This document shows, piece by piece, positions 19,201 through 28,337 of a stretch of 64,000 nucleotides of DNA. Position numbers and translations under genes: made by a program. Below the pieces are notes generated by a model. That model had not been told where the DNA came from, did not search any database, and worked only from the letters and a program-made list of their open reading frames with translations. Location: contig NZ_CP142860.1 in the NCBI RefSeq assembly GCF_036287215.1, forward strand, positions 2,542,001-2,606,000. Reading direction: 5' to 3'. Source of the DNA: Caproiciproducens sp. CPB-2 (GTDB lineage Bacteria; Bacillota; Clostridia; Oscillospirales; Acutalibacteraceae). The first letter of the stretch is position 1. The number at the start of each line of letters is the position of its first letter.

Positions 19201-19300
19201 CCTCGTTATTTCCGTAGAGGATTTGGAAGCCGTCCGTCAGATCGAGCGTATACTCTCTCAGCTTGCCGAAGTGTCCAATATAAATTTTGTTAATTTTCAT
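16211..19300 (-). CDS. yhaN: YhaN-like SMC/Rad50-type ATPase
   Basis: 1029 residues. The N-terminal half-ATPase has Walker A GNNEDGKST (about 30-38); two long coiled coils flank a hydrophobic pair of segments near the middle (GLLIGAILIAAASVALGVA and CFAGLALAGVAAVL); the C-terminal half has the signature LSSGTIDQAYFALR and Walker B LPLLLDDVF. This is the AAA_27/YhaN layout, related to SbcC/Rad50. It overlaps the upstream YhaO-like nuclease gene by 11 bases and is thus its partner in DNA-end processing or repair. The central hydrophobic pair may be a membrane anchor or the coiled-coil apex. Confidence 0.82.
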   Translation of the reverse strand: MKINKIYIGHFGKLREYTLDLTDGFQILYGNNEDGKSTVMAFIRMMFYGSEGRSGDLSKNMRKKYQPWDGAKMSGFLEFEDNGTVYRLERLFGASNATDKISLWNTATGEKEKIASGTDLGQRFFGIGAAAFEKSVFIGQAGSMAGADRDDEITQRLLNLVSTGDESVSQKRVETRLQAAMNELKSKSGRIGVLDKGYQQQERLAQERAAALADEEEKKRMERRYAGLNGKKEALEKEYQHSTARSALQEKLVQLQNLDKIVQKQKELDAQVKEYGEKSDLLTSGDIVFDEEFVQNAEKRITQVRSLQQLLEERNRNVRTLEQEDPAEPVEEISPEVPEEVKKREQERAKLQQDILALREAVRAAAETEKKRSALAEAEKALQEQIQQKQGQENACKEASLELEERRRTCQACREDFDRKKEEHALAGQRRESANTAYQAAGQHLKSVRSLSAQKIETAQERLKQAGTPRQVTINENAGREIRKGLLIGAILIAAASVALGVALSPACFAGLALAGVAAVLSVGKARTRAVATTVVDEAEAAAAKANLESVRLAAERETEAAKRAEEEAAGEWQAASAREEQLRKSAAQAEELCRMAAEQMSAAERRNRELELKLGFIDEKLDGLSEDVREKRAELPADGPEQRTNLPSLREELNARTAREAALADGIQSQLESLGCRTMEELQDKLMRFRSFQARAAMRRENLDRAKEALTQAQESLRGQTGAFLSFVSAYRQVSSFEEAVNAVQELKNRMEELRSLRQKIESQSESLKEQGEGKPAEQLEREAGEAREEILSACAGRMPEPLDDQGAEHLRRLSAECFEQLQQTREELIQTGSEIKNRFAGKKNVSELEEEAEELQKEIAERESEYQCLSLAKETLTEAFNEIRQSFGPLLNEKTARIFNSITGGKYQNVIVSKNFDINVQDTENAVSHEWQYLSSGTIDQAYFALRLAVAELLSEEGPKLPLLLDDVFLQYDDERTGQGLKFLADYAGNGGGAQIILFTCHQNIPELARREDLSAVTKKIGQTVSA

Positions 19301-20429
19301 TCAGCTTTACCTCGCTGTCAAACGCTTTTAAACCGATATCGAGCGCACGCCGGAGTTGTTCCTTCTGCGCTTCGCCCGCCGCGGCGCCGAGCTTTTCCAG
19401 CATGCGCCGGACAAAAATCCCCTTTAGGGAGGTTTCCTTGGGCAGCGCGTTCAGATCGGCCTTCAAACGCGTCTCGTCCCTGAGCTTCACAAAGTACAGC
19501 TCGCTTTCCAGCCTTGCCGCAATCGCAACGCAGTCCGGCGAAAAGGAAGCGTCGAGCGCGCCCTCCAGAATGATTTTATAAAGATTTTCCGCATACGTAT
19601 CCCCAAACTGCTGCTGCAGCGTGTGAAGGACGACGGCAGCCGCCTCGCTGTTGGCCGAGACCCCGCCGATATCGACGCGAACCTCTAAATTTTTCCTTCG
19701 ACACACCGGGCGGAAAGCGAGGTCAAGCCTGTCCCTGCTCACGGTGCCGATATAGACGCCCTTTTCCCCCAGCTCGTCGAACCCCCTGCCCTCCGGACAG
19801 CCGCAGTAGGCGTAAGCGGTCCTTCCGCTGCGCAGGATTTCGGTGCGCATATGAATATGGCCGAGCGCAAGGTAATCCATGCCGCTGAAACGGATTCGGG
19901 AAGGGGTGATCGGGTTGTAATTGCTTGACTGGTTCTCGGCGACCAGGTCCCCGTGCAGGACGCAGATATTCAGCAGGTCGCCCCGGGGCGCGCCGATTTC
20001 GCCCAGCAAGGGTTCCGTGACATACGTTCCCGTAAATCCCGCGCCCCACACGCGCACGCCCTTCCCGGGCAGCTCAAAGCAGTCGAAGCCGGACTGAAAA
20101 ATATGTACGTTTGCCGGCCAGTCCGGGTCGGCGTACGGGGAATCCAGAGAAACATAGTCGTGGTTTCCCGGCGCAACGGCGACCGCCGTTTCGGGAATTT
20201 CGGACAGCGCCCTTTTGACGGAACGGACCGTCGCGGCGTCCGTACCGGAGCTTTCAAAAAAATCCCCGGCGATCAGGAGCAGCTCCACGCCTTCCTCTTT
20301 GCAGAGGGAGACGATCCTGTCAAACGTCATCAGCATTTCTTCCCTGCGCTGGCCCGCTTTGCTTCCCAGCGAGGTAAGCTCCGCACCGAGGTGCAGGTCG
20401 GCACAGTGCAGTATTTTGATTTTATTCAT
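19290..20429 (-). CDS. yhaO: YhaO-like Mre11/SbcD-type nuclease
   Basis: 379 residues. A calcineurin-like metallophosphoesterase core (about 1-230) with all metal motifs: HCADLHLG, AGDFFE, PGNHDY, LHGD and LGHIHMR. The C-terminal part (about 240-379) is helical, as in SbcD/YhaO proteins that dock on the ATPase. With YhaN (overlapping frames) it forms an SbcCD-like complex for opening or trimming DNA ends. Substrate preference is not visible. The ribosome site GGGGGC lies 8 bases before the ATG. Confidence 0.87.
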   Translation of the reverse strand: MNKIKILHCADLHLGAELTSLGSKAGQRREEMLMTFDRIVSLCKEEGVELLLIAGDFFESSGTDAATVRSVKRALSEIPETAVAVAPGNHDYVSLDSPYADPDWPANVHIFQSGFDCFELPGKGVRVWGAGFTGTYVTEPLLGEIGAPRGDLLNICVLHGDLVAENQSSNYNPITPSRIRFSGMDYLALGHIHMRTEILRSGRTAYAYCGCPEGRGFDELGEKGVYIGTVSRDRLDLAFRPVCRRKNLEVRVDIGGVSANSEAAAVVLHTLQQQFGDTYAENLYKIILEGALDASFSPDCVAIAARLESELYFVKLRDETRLKADLNALPKETSLKGIFVRRMLEKLGAAAGEAQKEQLRRALDIGLKAFDSEVKLNEN

Positions 20430-20593
20430 TCCTTTACGCCCCCGGACAATCTTCTTTTAATTGTTTCCATTATATCAAAATCAGCAGGGGAAAGCAATTG
20501 CCGTACGGCTCCACAGACAGAGCAAAAGGCCCGTAAAACAGACGAAAAGGGCCGCCCGGGATCTTCCCCGGCCGGCCCTTTTGGTCTTCGCTT

Positions 20594-21019
20594 TTAGCGG
20601 ATTTCTATTCTGTGGCTTTCGGGCACCACGGTTTCCACCTTCGGCATGCTCAGCTCCAGAATTCCGTCCTTGTACTCCGCGGAGATTTCATTGGCTTTGA
20701 CATCGGAGATATCAAAGCTGCGGGAAAACGCGCCGTACCTGCGCTCCTTGCGAATGTAATTTTCCTTTTTCTCCTCGGTCTCATCCTTGTGCTCCGCGCT
20801 GACGGTCAGCCTGTCGCCCTCGATATCAATCTTGATATCTTCCTTCTTGAAGCCCGGCAGCTCCGCCTTCAGCAAATACTTGTCGCCATTATCGATCACA
20901 TCCGTACGGAAAGCGGAAAAGCTCTGCGACAGATCGCCGAAGAAGTTTTTCTCCAGATTGTCGAAATAGCTGAACAAGTTGTTTTCCCTGCGTCCAAACG
21001 GCATTAAATCAAACATCAT
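20594..21019 (-). CDS. hsp20: Hsp20 small heat-shock protein
   Basis: 141 residues. An N-terminal arm with MPFGRR and FDNLEKNFF, then an alpha-crystallin domain (about 35-130) with KAELPGFKKEDIKIDI and the AEYKDGILELSMPK loop, and a short C-terminal IEIR in place of the IXI tail. It is an ATP-independent holdase chaperone. GGAGG lies 5-7 bases before the tandem ATGs at 21019. A CIRCE element about 115 bases upstream makes HrcA repression likely. Confidence 0.93.
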   Translation of the reverse strand: MMFDLMPFGRRENNLFSYFDNLEKNFFGDLSQSFSAFRTDVIDNGDKYLLKAELPGFKKEDIKIDIEGDRLTVSAEHKDETEEKKENYIRKERRYGAFSRSFDISDVKANEISAEYKDGILELSMPKVETVVPESHRIEIR

Positions 21020-21130
21020 CAAAACCTCCATATATTGATTTTGTTCTCCGGAAGCCTTACTTCCTTTAACAATTCTTACTATATCCAATGATTGTGAAAA
21101 ATAATCATATAAAATATGACCAAATTATTA

Positions 21131-21160
21131 ATTTTAGCACTCTCGTTGTTAGAGTGCTAA
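21131..21160 (-). promoter_or_regulatory. CIRCE operator (HrcA site) over a probable promoter
   Basis: TTAGCACTC (21134-21142), 9 bases, GAGTGCTAA (21152-21160): a perfect CIRCE. The symmetry extends outward to 16-bp arms. On the minus strand TTAGCA (21160-21155) and TAAAAT (21136-21131), 18 bases apart, could be the -35 and -10 of the hsp20 promoter, so HrcA would cover it. Confidence 0.9.
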
Positions 21161-21204
21161 AATTAATCAAAATTTCCGATTGGAACGGGGAAAATCCTGT
21201 TTCA

Positions 21205-21256
21205 GGAAAAAGAAAGACCGGCCCTCGGGCGACACGAAATCACCGAAAGGCCGGTC
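21205..21256 (-). terminator. Terminator after the cupin gene
   Basis: On the minus strand GACCGGCC pairs with GGCCGGTC across a long loop (outer ends 21256 and 21216), followed by TTTCTTTTT. Confidence 0.6.
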
Positions 21257-21271
21257 CTGACGGAGGAAGGA

Positions 21272-21613
21272 TCAATCGGGGAACACAACTGCCAGAAACA
21301 TTTTGAACGGCTGGGAAGCATAGACCGCGTGGGGCGTTTTCGCGGGCATGACGATGGTCTGTCCGGCTTTGAGAAGATGCTTTTCGGAACCGATGGTAAT
21401 TTCGCCCTCTCCGTCCAGCGCAATGACCATCGCGTCGCCGTTCGACTCGTGGGAGCTGATCTCCTCCCCCTGGTCAAAAGCGAACAGCGTCAGGCTGACC
21501 GCCGGGTTCTGCGCCAGCGTCTTGCTGACGACCTGGCCCGGCTGATAGGTTACCAGCTCCGCCAGAGTGAGCGCGGTTGAAAAATCGATATTTTTAATAT
21601 AATTTTTTTGCAT
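21272..21613 (-). CDS. Small cupin-domain protein
   Basis: 113 residues forming one cupin barrel: SSHESNGDAMVIALDGEGEITIG (motif 1, with a histidine and glutamate but not the full HxH pattern) and PAKTPHAVYAS (motif 2). Such small cupins bind metal or a small ligand and often accompany redox genes. It starts 10 bases after the hcp stop and ends before a terminator, so it belongs to the ferredoxin-hcp-cupin operon. Enzymatic or sensory role unknown. Confidence 0.8.
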   Translation of the reverse strand: MQKNYIKNIDFSTALTLAELVTYQPGQVVSKTLAQNPAVSLTLFAFDQGEEISSHESNGDAMVIALDGEGEITIGSEKHLLKAGQTIVMPAKTPHAVYASQPFKMFLAVVFPD

Positions 21614-21623
21614 ACGGTACCTC

Positions 21624-23210
21624 CTATTTCAGCATGGCGGCCAGATCCTGTTCGGGTGTGGTGATCGGCATGATGTTGAATTTCTCTACCAGTATTTTAA
21701 ACACATTGGGGGATACAAACGCGGGAAGCGTCGGGCCCAGGCGGATATTGGCAATGCCGAGCGACAGCAGGGTCAGCAGGATGCAGACCGCTTTCTGCTC
21801 ATACCAGGAAAGCACGATGGACAGCGGCAGGTCGTTGACGCCGCAGCCGAAAGCCTCCGAAAGGGCGACCGCAACCTTGATCGCGGAGTAGGCGTCGTTG
21901 CACTGGCCCATATCCATGATGTGCGGCAGTCCGCCGAGCGTTCCCATGTCGAGGTCGTTGAAGCGGTACTTTCCGCACGCGCAGGTCAGAACGACAGAAT
22001 CCGGCGGAGTAAGTTCCACCAGCTTGGTGTAATAGTTTCTGCCGGGCTTTGCGCCGTCGCATCCGCCGATGAGGAAAATGTGGCGCAGGACGCCGGATTT
22101 CACCGCCCCGATCACCTGGTCGGCAACCGACAGCACGGTGTTGTGGCCGAAGCCGGTCATCAGCTTTTCTCCGCCGTTGATGCCGGGCATATGCACGTCC
22201 TGCTCGTATCCGCCGAGCTCCAGCGCTTTTTCGATCACGATGCCGAAATCCTTTTTACCGTCCCCTTCGCCGATGTGGGGCATTTCGGGATAGCCGACCA
22301 CCGCGGTCGTGTAAACCCTGTCGGCATAGGCCGGCATGGGGCGCATCAGGCAGTTTGTCGTAAACAGGAACGGCGCCGGGACATTGAGAAATTCCTTCTG
22401 CTGATTCTGCCACGCGGTACCGAAATTGCCTTTCAGGTGCGGATACTTTTTCAGTTCGGGATAACCGTGCGCGGGCAGCATTTCGCCGTGTGTATAAATG
22501 TTGATCCCTTTGTCCTTTGTCTGCTCCAGAAGCTGTTTCAGATCGGAAAGGTCGTGGCCGGAAACAACAATGAACGGGCCTTTCTCAATCGTATTGCTCA
22601 CTTCGGTCGGCACGGGATTGCCGAACGACTCCGTATTGGCCCGATCCAGCAGGGCCATGCATTTCAGGTTCACCCGGCCGAACTCCATCACAAGCTCCAG
22701 AAGCCGGGGCAGGTCCTGCTCATAGTCGATCGTCGTCAGCCCCTTGTAGAACCAGCCGGTCACCTCGTTGTCGGTATAACCCAGCACATAGGCGTGATAC
22801 GCGTACGCCGCCATTCCTCTCATACCGAGCAGAAGCAGGGATTTCAGCGAACGGATATCCTCGTCGTTGTTCCAAAGCTGTTTTAGATCAAGGTCGTCGG
22901 TGCCGCCGCATTTTGAGCCGCAGGCAGCGCAGCCGGGCGTCAGCGAATCCTTTTCCTTCCTGATTTCGGCGGTAAGCGCCTCAATCGCCTCATTGTCGAA
23001 ATTCACGTTGGTAATGCACATAAACAGGCCGCGCAAAATCAGCTCATCCGATTTCCGGGTCCTTCCCGAATTCCCCGCCGCTTTGGCCAGGCCGACCAGC
23101 GCGCCGGTCAGCTCATCCTGAAAATCGGCGGTCACGCTGCTTTTGCCGCAGACCCCCATTTTGGTGCATCCGGTTCCTCCGGCGGTTTGTTCACACTGAA
23201 AACAAAACAT
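21624..23210 (-). CDS. hcp: Hydroxylamine reductase / hybrid cluster protein
   Basis: 528 residues, usual length for class I Hcp. The N-terminal cluster ligands are the cysteines of CFQCEQTAGGTGC and GVCG (C3, C6, C15, C21); downstream cysteines in the middle and C-terminal domains (TNCLM, GGCDGAKPGRNYY, TCACGKYRFN) ligate the hybrid Fe-S-O cluster. It reduces hydroxylamine to ammonia and NO to N2O, protecting against nitrosative stress. The gene upstream encodes a ferredoxin-like protein (19-base gap), the probable electron donor. Confidence 0.95.
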   Translation of the reverse strand: MFCFQCEQTAGGTGCTKMGVCGKSSVTADFQDELTGALVGLAKAAGNSGRTRKSDELILRGLFMCITNVNFDNEAIEALTAEIRKEKDSLTPGCAACGSKCGGTDDLDLKQLWNNDEDIRSLKSLLLLGMRGMAAYAYHAYVLGYTDNEVTGWFYKGLTTIDYEQDLPRLLELVMEFGRVNLKCMALLDRANTESFGNPVPTEVSNTIEKGPFIVVSGHDLSDLKQLLEQTKDKGINIYTHGEMLPAHGYPELKKYPHLKGNFGTAWQNQQKEFLNVPAPFLFTTNCLMRPMPAYADRVYTTAVVGYPEMPHIGEGDGKKDFGIVIEKALELGGYEQDVHMPGINGGEKLMTGFGHNTVLSVADQVIGAVKSGVLRHIFLIGGCDGAKPGRNYYTKLVELTPPDSVVLTCACGKYRFNDLDMGTLGGLPHIMDMGQCNDAYSAIKVAVALSEAFGCGVNDLPLSIVLSWYEQKAVCILLTLLSLGIANIRLGPTLPAFVSPNVFKILVEKFNIMPITTPEQDLAAMLK

Positions 23211-23229
23211 CTTCCTTTTCCTCCTTTAA

Positions 23230-23949
23230 TTAATTCTCTAATATTTCACCGTCGGTAGCGACGGTAACGACACGCCACGGGATCATTTTCCCGGAATTCT
23301 GCAGAGCGGTTTTCACATAGTTGACCATTCCGCCGCAGCAGGGCACTTCCATACGCACCACGGTGATACTTTGAATGTCGTTCAGGTTCAAAATATCCGT
23401 CAGCTTTTCACTGTAATCGACGTCGTCCAGTTTCGGGCAGCCGATCAACGTAATTTTATTTTTCATAAACTGATGGATATTCGCGCAGGCATAAGCCGTG
23501 CAGTCCGCGCAGACGACGATGTGCGCGTTTTCAAAATACGGGGCGTTCGGCGCGACCAGCTTCAGCTGGCACGGCCACTGGCGCAGCTCCGGGCGGGCGG
23601 CTGCCGGAGCCGCCGACTGGACCGGAGCCTCCGGTTGAACCGGGGCGGGCGCGCGGTCAAACGTCTTCATGCGCATGGACGGACATGCCCCGAAAGGAGG
23701 CTGGACCGCCTTCTGTTTCATTTTAGCGTCCACCATTTCCTGATCGTACTCCCCGGCTTCGCGCTCAATAATCTGGATCGCGCCGGTCGGGCATTCGGGG
23801 AGACAGTTTCCGAGTCCGTCACAGTAGCTGTCGCTGATCAGGGTTGCTTTTCCGTCTATCAGCTGCAAAGCGCCTTCATGGCAGGCGCTGACGCACAGTC
23901 CGCAGCCGTTGCATTTATCAGAATCAATCTGAACGATATGTCTTTTCAT
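23230..23949 (-). CDS. 4Fe-4S ferredoxin-like protein with a C-terminal cysteine domain
   Basis: 239 residues. Two 4Fe-4S motifs lie in the first 60 residues (CNGCGLCVSAC and a second set in YCDGLGNCLPECP). A proline/alanine-rich linker (about 100-125) follows, then a C-terminal domain with CADCTAYACAN, GCPKLDD and CCGGMV, which may hold another metal site. It is probably the electron carrier for Hcp just downstream. The internal ATG at 23949 is used, since GGAGG is 8 bases before it; the ATG at 23964 overlaps the ribosome site. Confidence 0.82.
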   Translation of the reverse strand: MKRHIVQIDSDKCNGCGLCVSACHEGALQLIDGKATLISDSYCDGLGNCLPECPTGAIQIIEREAGEYDQEMVDAKMKQKAVQPPFGACPSMRMKTFDRAPAPVQPEAPVQSAAPAAARPELRQWPCQLKLVAPNAPYFENAHIVVCADCTAYACANIHQFMKNKITLIGCPKLDDVDYSEKLTDILNLNDIQSITVVRMEVPCCGGMVNYVKTALQNSGKMIPWRVVTVATDGEILEN

Positions 23950-24104
23950 ACATTGTTCCTCCATTTGTTTTGTTGGCCTCAGTATATCATTCAGCTTCCG
24001 CTATTTCGGTATCCACAGCTACAAAATTTAATTTTTTTGAAATTTTTTGACCGCAGAATATACGGAACCTGAAGAAATGTCCTATTGACCGCGCAGCATC
24101 TCCC

Positions 24105-24160
24105 TTTTCCGCAAAGCAAAACGGCCGGGAACGATATCGTTCCCGGCCGCTTTGCTTTGT
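24105..24160 (-). terminator. Terminator after the alcohol dehydrogenase gene
   Basis: A perfect 14-bp palindrome (24122-24135 with 24136-24149, CGGCCGGGAACGAT) framed by AAAGC/GCTTT and a T-rich tail on the minus strand (TTTTGCTTTG). Confidence 0.85.
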
Positions 24161-24180
24161 TATGGTGAATGAACTTGTAA

Positions 24181-25350
24181 TCAGAAGGTGACGTCTTCGC
24201 CATAATAGGCGCAGGTAAGCACTTTAAGCATATTGTCCGCGTCAGTCTCTCTCGGGTTGGAGCCCGTGCAGGGGTCGCCGACGGCGTTGACCGCGATTTC
24301 CTTGCAGTGCGCCTTGAAGTCTTCCTCGCTGACGCCGTTTGCCTGATAGGTCTGGGCAATATTGAGCTTTTTGTTCAGCTCGCGGACAGCTTCCACAAGG
24401 GAATTGGTCAGCTGTTTGTCCGTAACGCCCGGCAGGCCGACTTCCCTGGCAATCTGCGCGTATCTTTCCATGCAGACTCTGGAGTTGTACTGGATGACGT
24501 TCGGCAGCAGGATGGCGTTGCAGCAGCCGTGCGGAATATGGAACACCGCGCCGGTCTTATGGGCAAGGCTGTGCGAGATTCCCAGAAGGGCGTTGGAAAA
24601 CGCCATACCGGCAAGGCACTGGGCGATGTGCATTTTGCCGCGCGCCTCGGCGTCGCCGTGGTAGGAATCAAGGATACTGTCAAAGATGCTGGAAATTGCC
24701 TTGAGCGCAAGCGCGTCGGAAAAGTCCGAACGGGCGGAGGCAACATAGGCTTCGATCGCATGGGTCAGGGCGTCCATGCCGGTATGCGCGGTCAGGGTTT
24801 TCGGCATGGTCATCGGGATATCGGAATCCAGAACCGCAATATCCGGCGTAATTTCAAAGTCGGCAAGAGGATATTTGATATCGGTGGAATAGTCCGTGAT
24901 CACGGAGAAAGCCGTCACTTCCGAAGCGGTTCCGCTTGTGGAGGGGATGCCGACGAAAATTGCTTTCTTTCTGAGCTTCGGCATGGTGAAAGGATTCTTG
25001 ATATCGTCAAAGGTTTTCTCCGGATATTCGTAGAACACCCACATCGCCTTTGCAGCGTCCATGGGGGAACCGCCGCCGATGGCAACGATCACGTCCGGCT
25101 CAAACTCGCGCATGGCCTTGGCGCCGTCGTATACTCTTTCGATAGACGGGTCCGGCTCGACACCGTCATAGATAAAGGTCTGCAGGCCGGCGTCCTTCAA
25201 AACATCGTCCAGCTTCTGCAGAAACCCGGTTTTTCTCATGGAATGGCCGCCGGTCACAATAAAAGCTTTCTGATAGCCCTTCAGATTTTTCAGCTCGCTG
25301 ATTGCGTTCGGTCCGAAGTAGATGTCTCTTGGTAAGGTGAATCGTGCCAT
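24181..25350 (-). CDS. Iron-dependent alcohol dehydrogenase
   Basis: 389 residues, group III alcohol dehydrogenase. The NAD(P) motif GGGSPMDAAKA (about 93-103) and the iron ligands in DALTHAIEAYVA and SLAHKTGAVFHIPHG are present. It reduces aldehydes such as acetaldehyde or butyraldehyde to alcohols, disposing of NADH in fermentation. The internal ATG at 25350 follows GGAGGAACATTT; the ATG at 25371 is inside the leader. A near-perfect Rex box upstream suggests induction when NADH is high. It is monocistronic, with a strong terminator. Confidence 0.9.
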   Translation of the reverse strand: MARFTLPRDIYFGPNAISELKNLKGYQKAFIVTGGHSMRKTGFLQKLDDVLKDAGLQTFIYDGVEPDPSIERVYDGAKAMREFEPDVIVAIGGGSPMDAAKAMWVFYEYPEKTFDDIKNPFTMPKLRKKAIFVGIPSTSGTASEVTAFSVITDYSTDIKYPLADFEITPDIAVLDSDIPMTMPKTLTAHTGMDALTHAIEAYVASARSDFSDALALKAISSIFDSILDSYHGDAEARGKMHIAQCLAGMAFSNALLGISHSLAHKTGAVFHIPHGCCNAILLPNVIQYNSRVCMERYAQIAREVGLPGVTDKQLTNSLVEAVRELNKKLNIAQTYQANGVSEEDFKAHCKEIAVNAVGDPCTGSNPRETDADNMLKVLTCAYYGEDVTF

Positions 25351-25384
25351 AAATGTTCCTCCTAAATTCATTTTTTATTCATAA

Positions 25385-25402
25385 TTGTTAAAAGTATAAC
25401 AA
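25385..25402 (-). promoter_or_regulatory. Rex-type operator upstream of the alcohol dehydrogenase
   Basis: TTGTTAAAAGTATAACAA matches the Rex consensus TTGTTAA-N4-TTAACAA at 13 of 14 defined positions. It overlaps TATACT, a plausible -10 on the minus strand, about 45 bases before the start codon. Rex represses fermentation genes when NAD/NADH is high. Confidence 0.7.
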
Positions 25403-25550
25403 TCTTTGTTTGATTATTATCATATCACTTCATTCCACAATTTTCAAGGTGTTTTATTCATTTTATTTAGTATGATTTCCCTGTTGGATTTTTATGTAAC
25501 TCCAGATAAAAAAGCCGTTTTCCGCCCTCTTGTTCGCAAAACAGCTTTCC

Positions 25551-25648
25551 GGCAACTCCATTTCAGTTTGCGAAAAAAACACGTTCCTCCCCCGCCGAAG
25601 GCGGGGGAGGAACGCAACCTTGTTGCAGAATCAGCTGGAAATGCTGTA
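25551..25648 (-). repeat. Palindromic MITE-like repeat, copy 2
   Basis: 98 bp. On the minus strand it reads TACAGCATTTCCAGCTG, the same perfect G/C hairpin as copy 1, then CGCAAACTGAAATGGAG. The outer end near 25551 is degraded. It sits between the alcohol dehydrogenase and the unknown protein gene. Confidence 0.85.
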
Positions 25649-25709
25649 ATTATCCTCGCGGAAAATACTCCTGACAGGGAGTCCCTGAGAAATAAGCAGA
25701 TAATCCCGA

Positions 25710-26147
25710 CTACTTTTCACTTAGATCCCATAAAGTTTGATATAATTTCAAATAGGTCGATGCGCTGTCGCTGTTTAAGGAAAGCTGCTGTTTATACTTT
25801 TCCAAAACCGCATCCAGCACATTTGCACCGCTTCCGTCCTTGGCAAAACAAAGCATATTTTGTCCATCGGTAGCAGAGAAATTGGTTGTTGGATCATCCA
25901 TCAGCTGATTCCCTATCAAAGCTTTTCCCAATTGTTTTGACTCTTCATTTTTATTCAGCCAGAGTTCCCTTGTCATTTGGCTGTATTCCTCTTCGCTGAT
26001 TTGATTGATATTATATTTGGAAACCACTTCTTCCGGCGTAGAATCAAAGATCAGGTACTTTTGATTCTGAGCCGTCTGTGAAGTCTTGCCCTTTTCGTTT
26101 GAAGAATACTTCCAGACCGGGGAAGCTGTCACTGAATTTATCTGCAT
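25710..26147 (-). CDS. Unknown protein, 145 residues
   Basis: I do not recognise a family. It is hydrophilic and acidic, with no signal peptide, no membrane segment and one cysteine (MLCFAKDG). The start resembles small clostridial proteins beginning MxINSV; the middle has STPEEVVSKYNINQISEEEYSQMTRELW and the end is helical. It has a good AAAGGAG site and a consensus-like promoter, so it is probably a real, well-expressed single gene. A 40-base leader segment carries an AACAGTCA/TGACTGTT inverted repeat (26206-26245) that could be a regulatory site. Confidence 0.7.
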   Translation of the reverse strand: MQINSVTASPVWKYSSNEKGKTSQTAQNQKYLIFDSTPEEVVSKYNINQISEEEYSQMTRELWLNKNEESKQLGKALIGNQLMDDPTTNFSATDGQNMLCFAKDGSGANVLDAVLEKYKQQLSLNSDSASTYLKLYQTLWDLSEK

Positions 26148-26255
26148 AGGATAACAACTCCTTTTCCAAAAATCCGAGCCGACTTTTTCCGCTCGTCCAA
26201 AATGAAACAGTCATTAAGTATAGTGCTTCCTTATCATTGACTGTTCTTTATTCTC

Positions 26256-26284
26256 ATAATAAAACTTATGAATATAATTGTCAA
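26256..26284 (-). promoter_or_regulatory. Sigma-A promoter of the 145-residue protein gene
   Basis: TTGACA (26284-26279), 17 bases, TATTAT (26261-26256) on the minus strand, about 110 bases before the start codon. Confidence 0.7.
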
Positions 26285-26312
26285 ACTTAATAACATAATC
26301 GAATTATTTTAC

Positions 26313-26346
26313 ATAAAAAACCGGACTGCTGAAAAACAGTCCGGTT
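26313..26346 (-). terminator. Terminator of the dpp operon
   Basis: AACCGGACTG (26346-26337 on the minus strand) pairs perfectly with CAGTCCGGTT (26328-26319), loop of 8, followed by TTTTATG. Confidence 0.9.
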
Positions 26347-26359
26347 GCCGGTTCATCAA

Positions 26360-27335
26360 TCAGGAGGACACTGACTCGTCGTAAAGGCGGCAGGAAACGA
26401 AATGTCCCGGGGACACTTCGCGGAGCTGCGGCGTATATCCGTCGCACTCGTCCGTTTTTTTGAAGCAGCGCGAGCAGAAGCGGCACCCCTCGGGGGGATT
26501 GATCGGGCTCGGCACGTCGCCGGTCAGGATAATGCGCTGCTTGGATTTTGTCGGGCCAATAAACGGAATCGCGGAAAGCAGAGCCTGCGTATAAGGATGG
26601 AGCGGGTTGGAATACAGTTCCTTCTTCGGCGCGACTTCCATTAGCTTTCCCAGATACATCACGCCCACACGGTCACTGATATGCTTCACGACGTTCAGGC
26701 CGTGTGCAATAAACAGATAGGTCAGGCCGAATTCTGCCTTCAGTTCATCCAGAAGGTTCAGAACCTGTGCCTGAATCGAAACGTCCAGCGCGGAAACCGG
26801 CTCGTCGCACACGATCAGCTTCGGCTGTACGGCGAGAGCGCGCGCAATGCCGACACGCTGACGCTGTCCGCCGGAAAACTCATGCGGGTAGCGGTTCCTC
26901 TGATGGTTGGCCAGTCCGACACAGTTCAGAAGATAAGTGACCCTTTTTTCAATCTCATTGCCGGGGAGCAGCTTGTTGATTTTGATCGGCTCCGCAATGA
27001 TATCGCCGATCGTCATTCTCGGGTTTAACGAAGCATAGGGGTCCTGGAAAATCAGCTGGATATCCTTGCAGAATCCGCGGCGCTTTTCTTCGGACAGCTT
27101 GGTCAGGTCGGTGCCTTCAAAAATAATCTGTCCGCGCGTAGGGGTATAAAGATTGACCAGCATTTTGCCGATCGTGGTTTTCCCGCAGCCGGATTCGCCG
27201 ACAAGTCCGAAGGCCTCGCCCTTATGAATGGCAAACGACACGTCGTCCACCGCTTTCAGGACGCTGGTCGGGCGGCCGAAAAAGTCGTTTTCCAGATTAA
27301 AATACTTGGCCAGATTTTTCACTTCTACCAATACT

Positions 27336-27343
<8 letters not shown>
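26360..27343 (-). CDS. dppF: Di/oligopeptide ABC transporter ATPase (DppF)
   Basis: 327 residues. Walker A GESGCGKTT, signature SGGQRQR, Walker B LIVCDEPVSALD, and the C-terminal oligopeptide-transporter tail with four clustered cysteines (CRFCSRCFKKTDEC), which bind a 4Fe-4S cluster in some DppD/DppF homologues. It is the second ATPase of the importer. Its ATG overlaps the dppD stop by 8 bases (ATGAGTGA); the frame opens earlier at 27454 but that lies within dppD. Last gene of the operon. Confidence 0.92.
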
Positions 27344-28322
<979 letters not shown>

Positions 28323-28337
28323 AAAACTTCACCGCCT

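Larger units (their letters stand above)
25351..25709. other. Intergenic region: alcohol dehydrogenase control region and repeat copy 2
   Basis: About 360 bases without a gene. It holds the Rex-like box next to the alcohol dehydrogenase, then an A/T-rich stretch, then palindromic repeat copy 2. Open frames here come only from the repeat. Confidence 0.6.
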
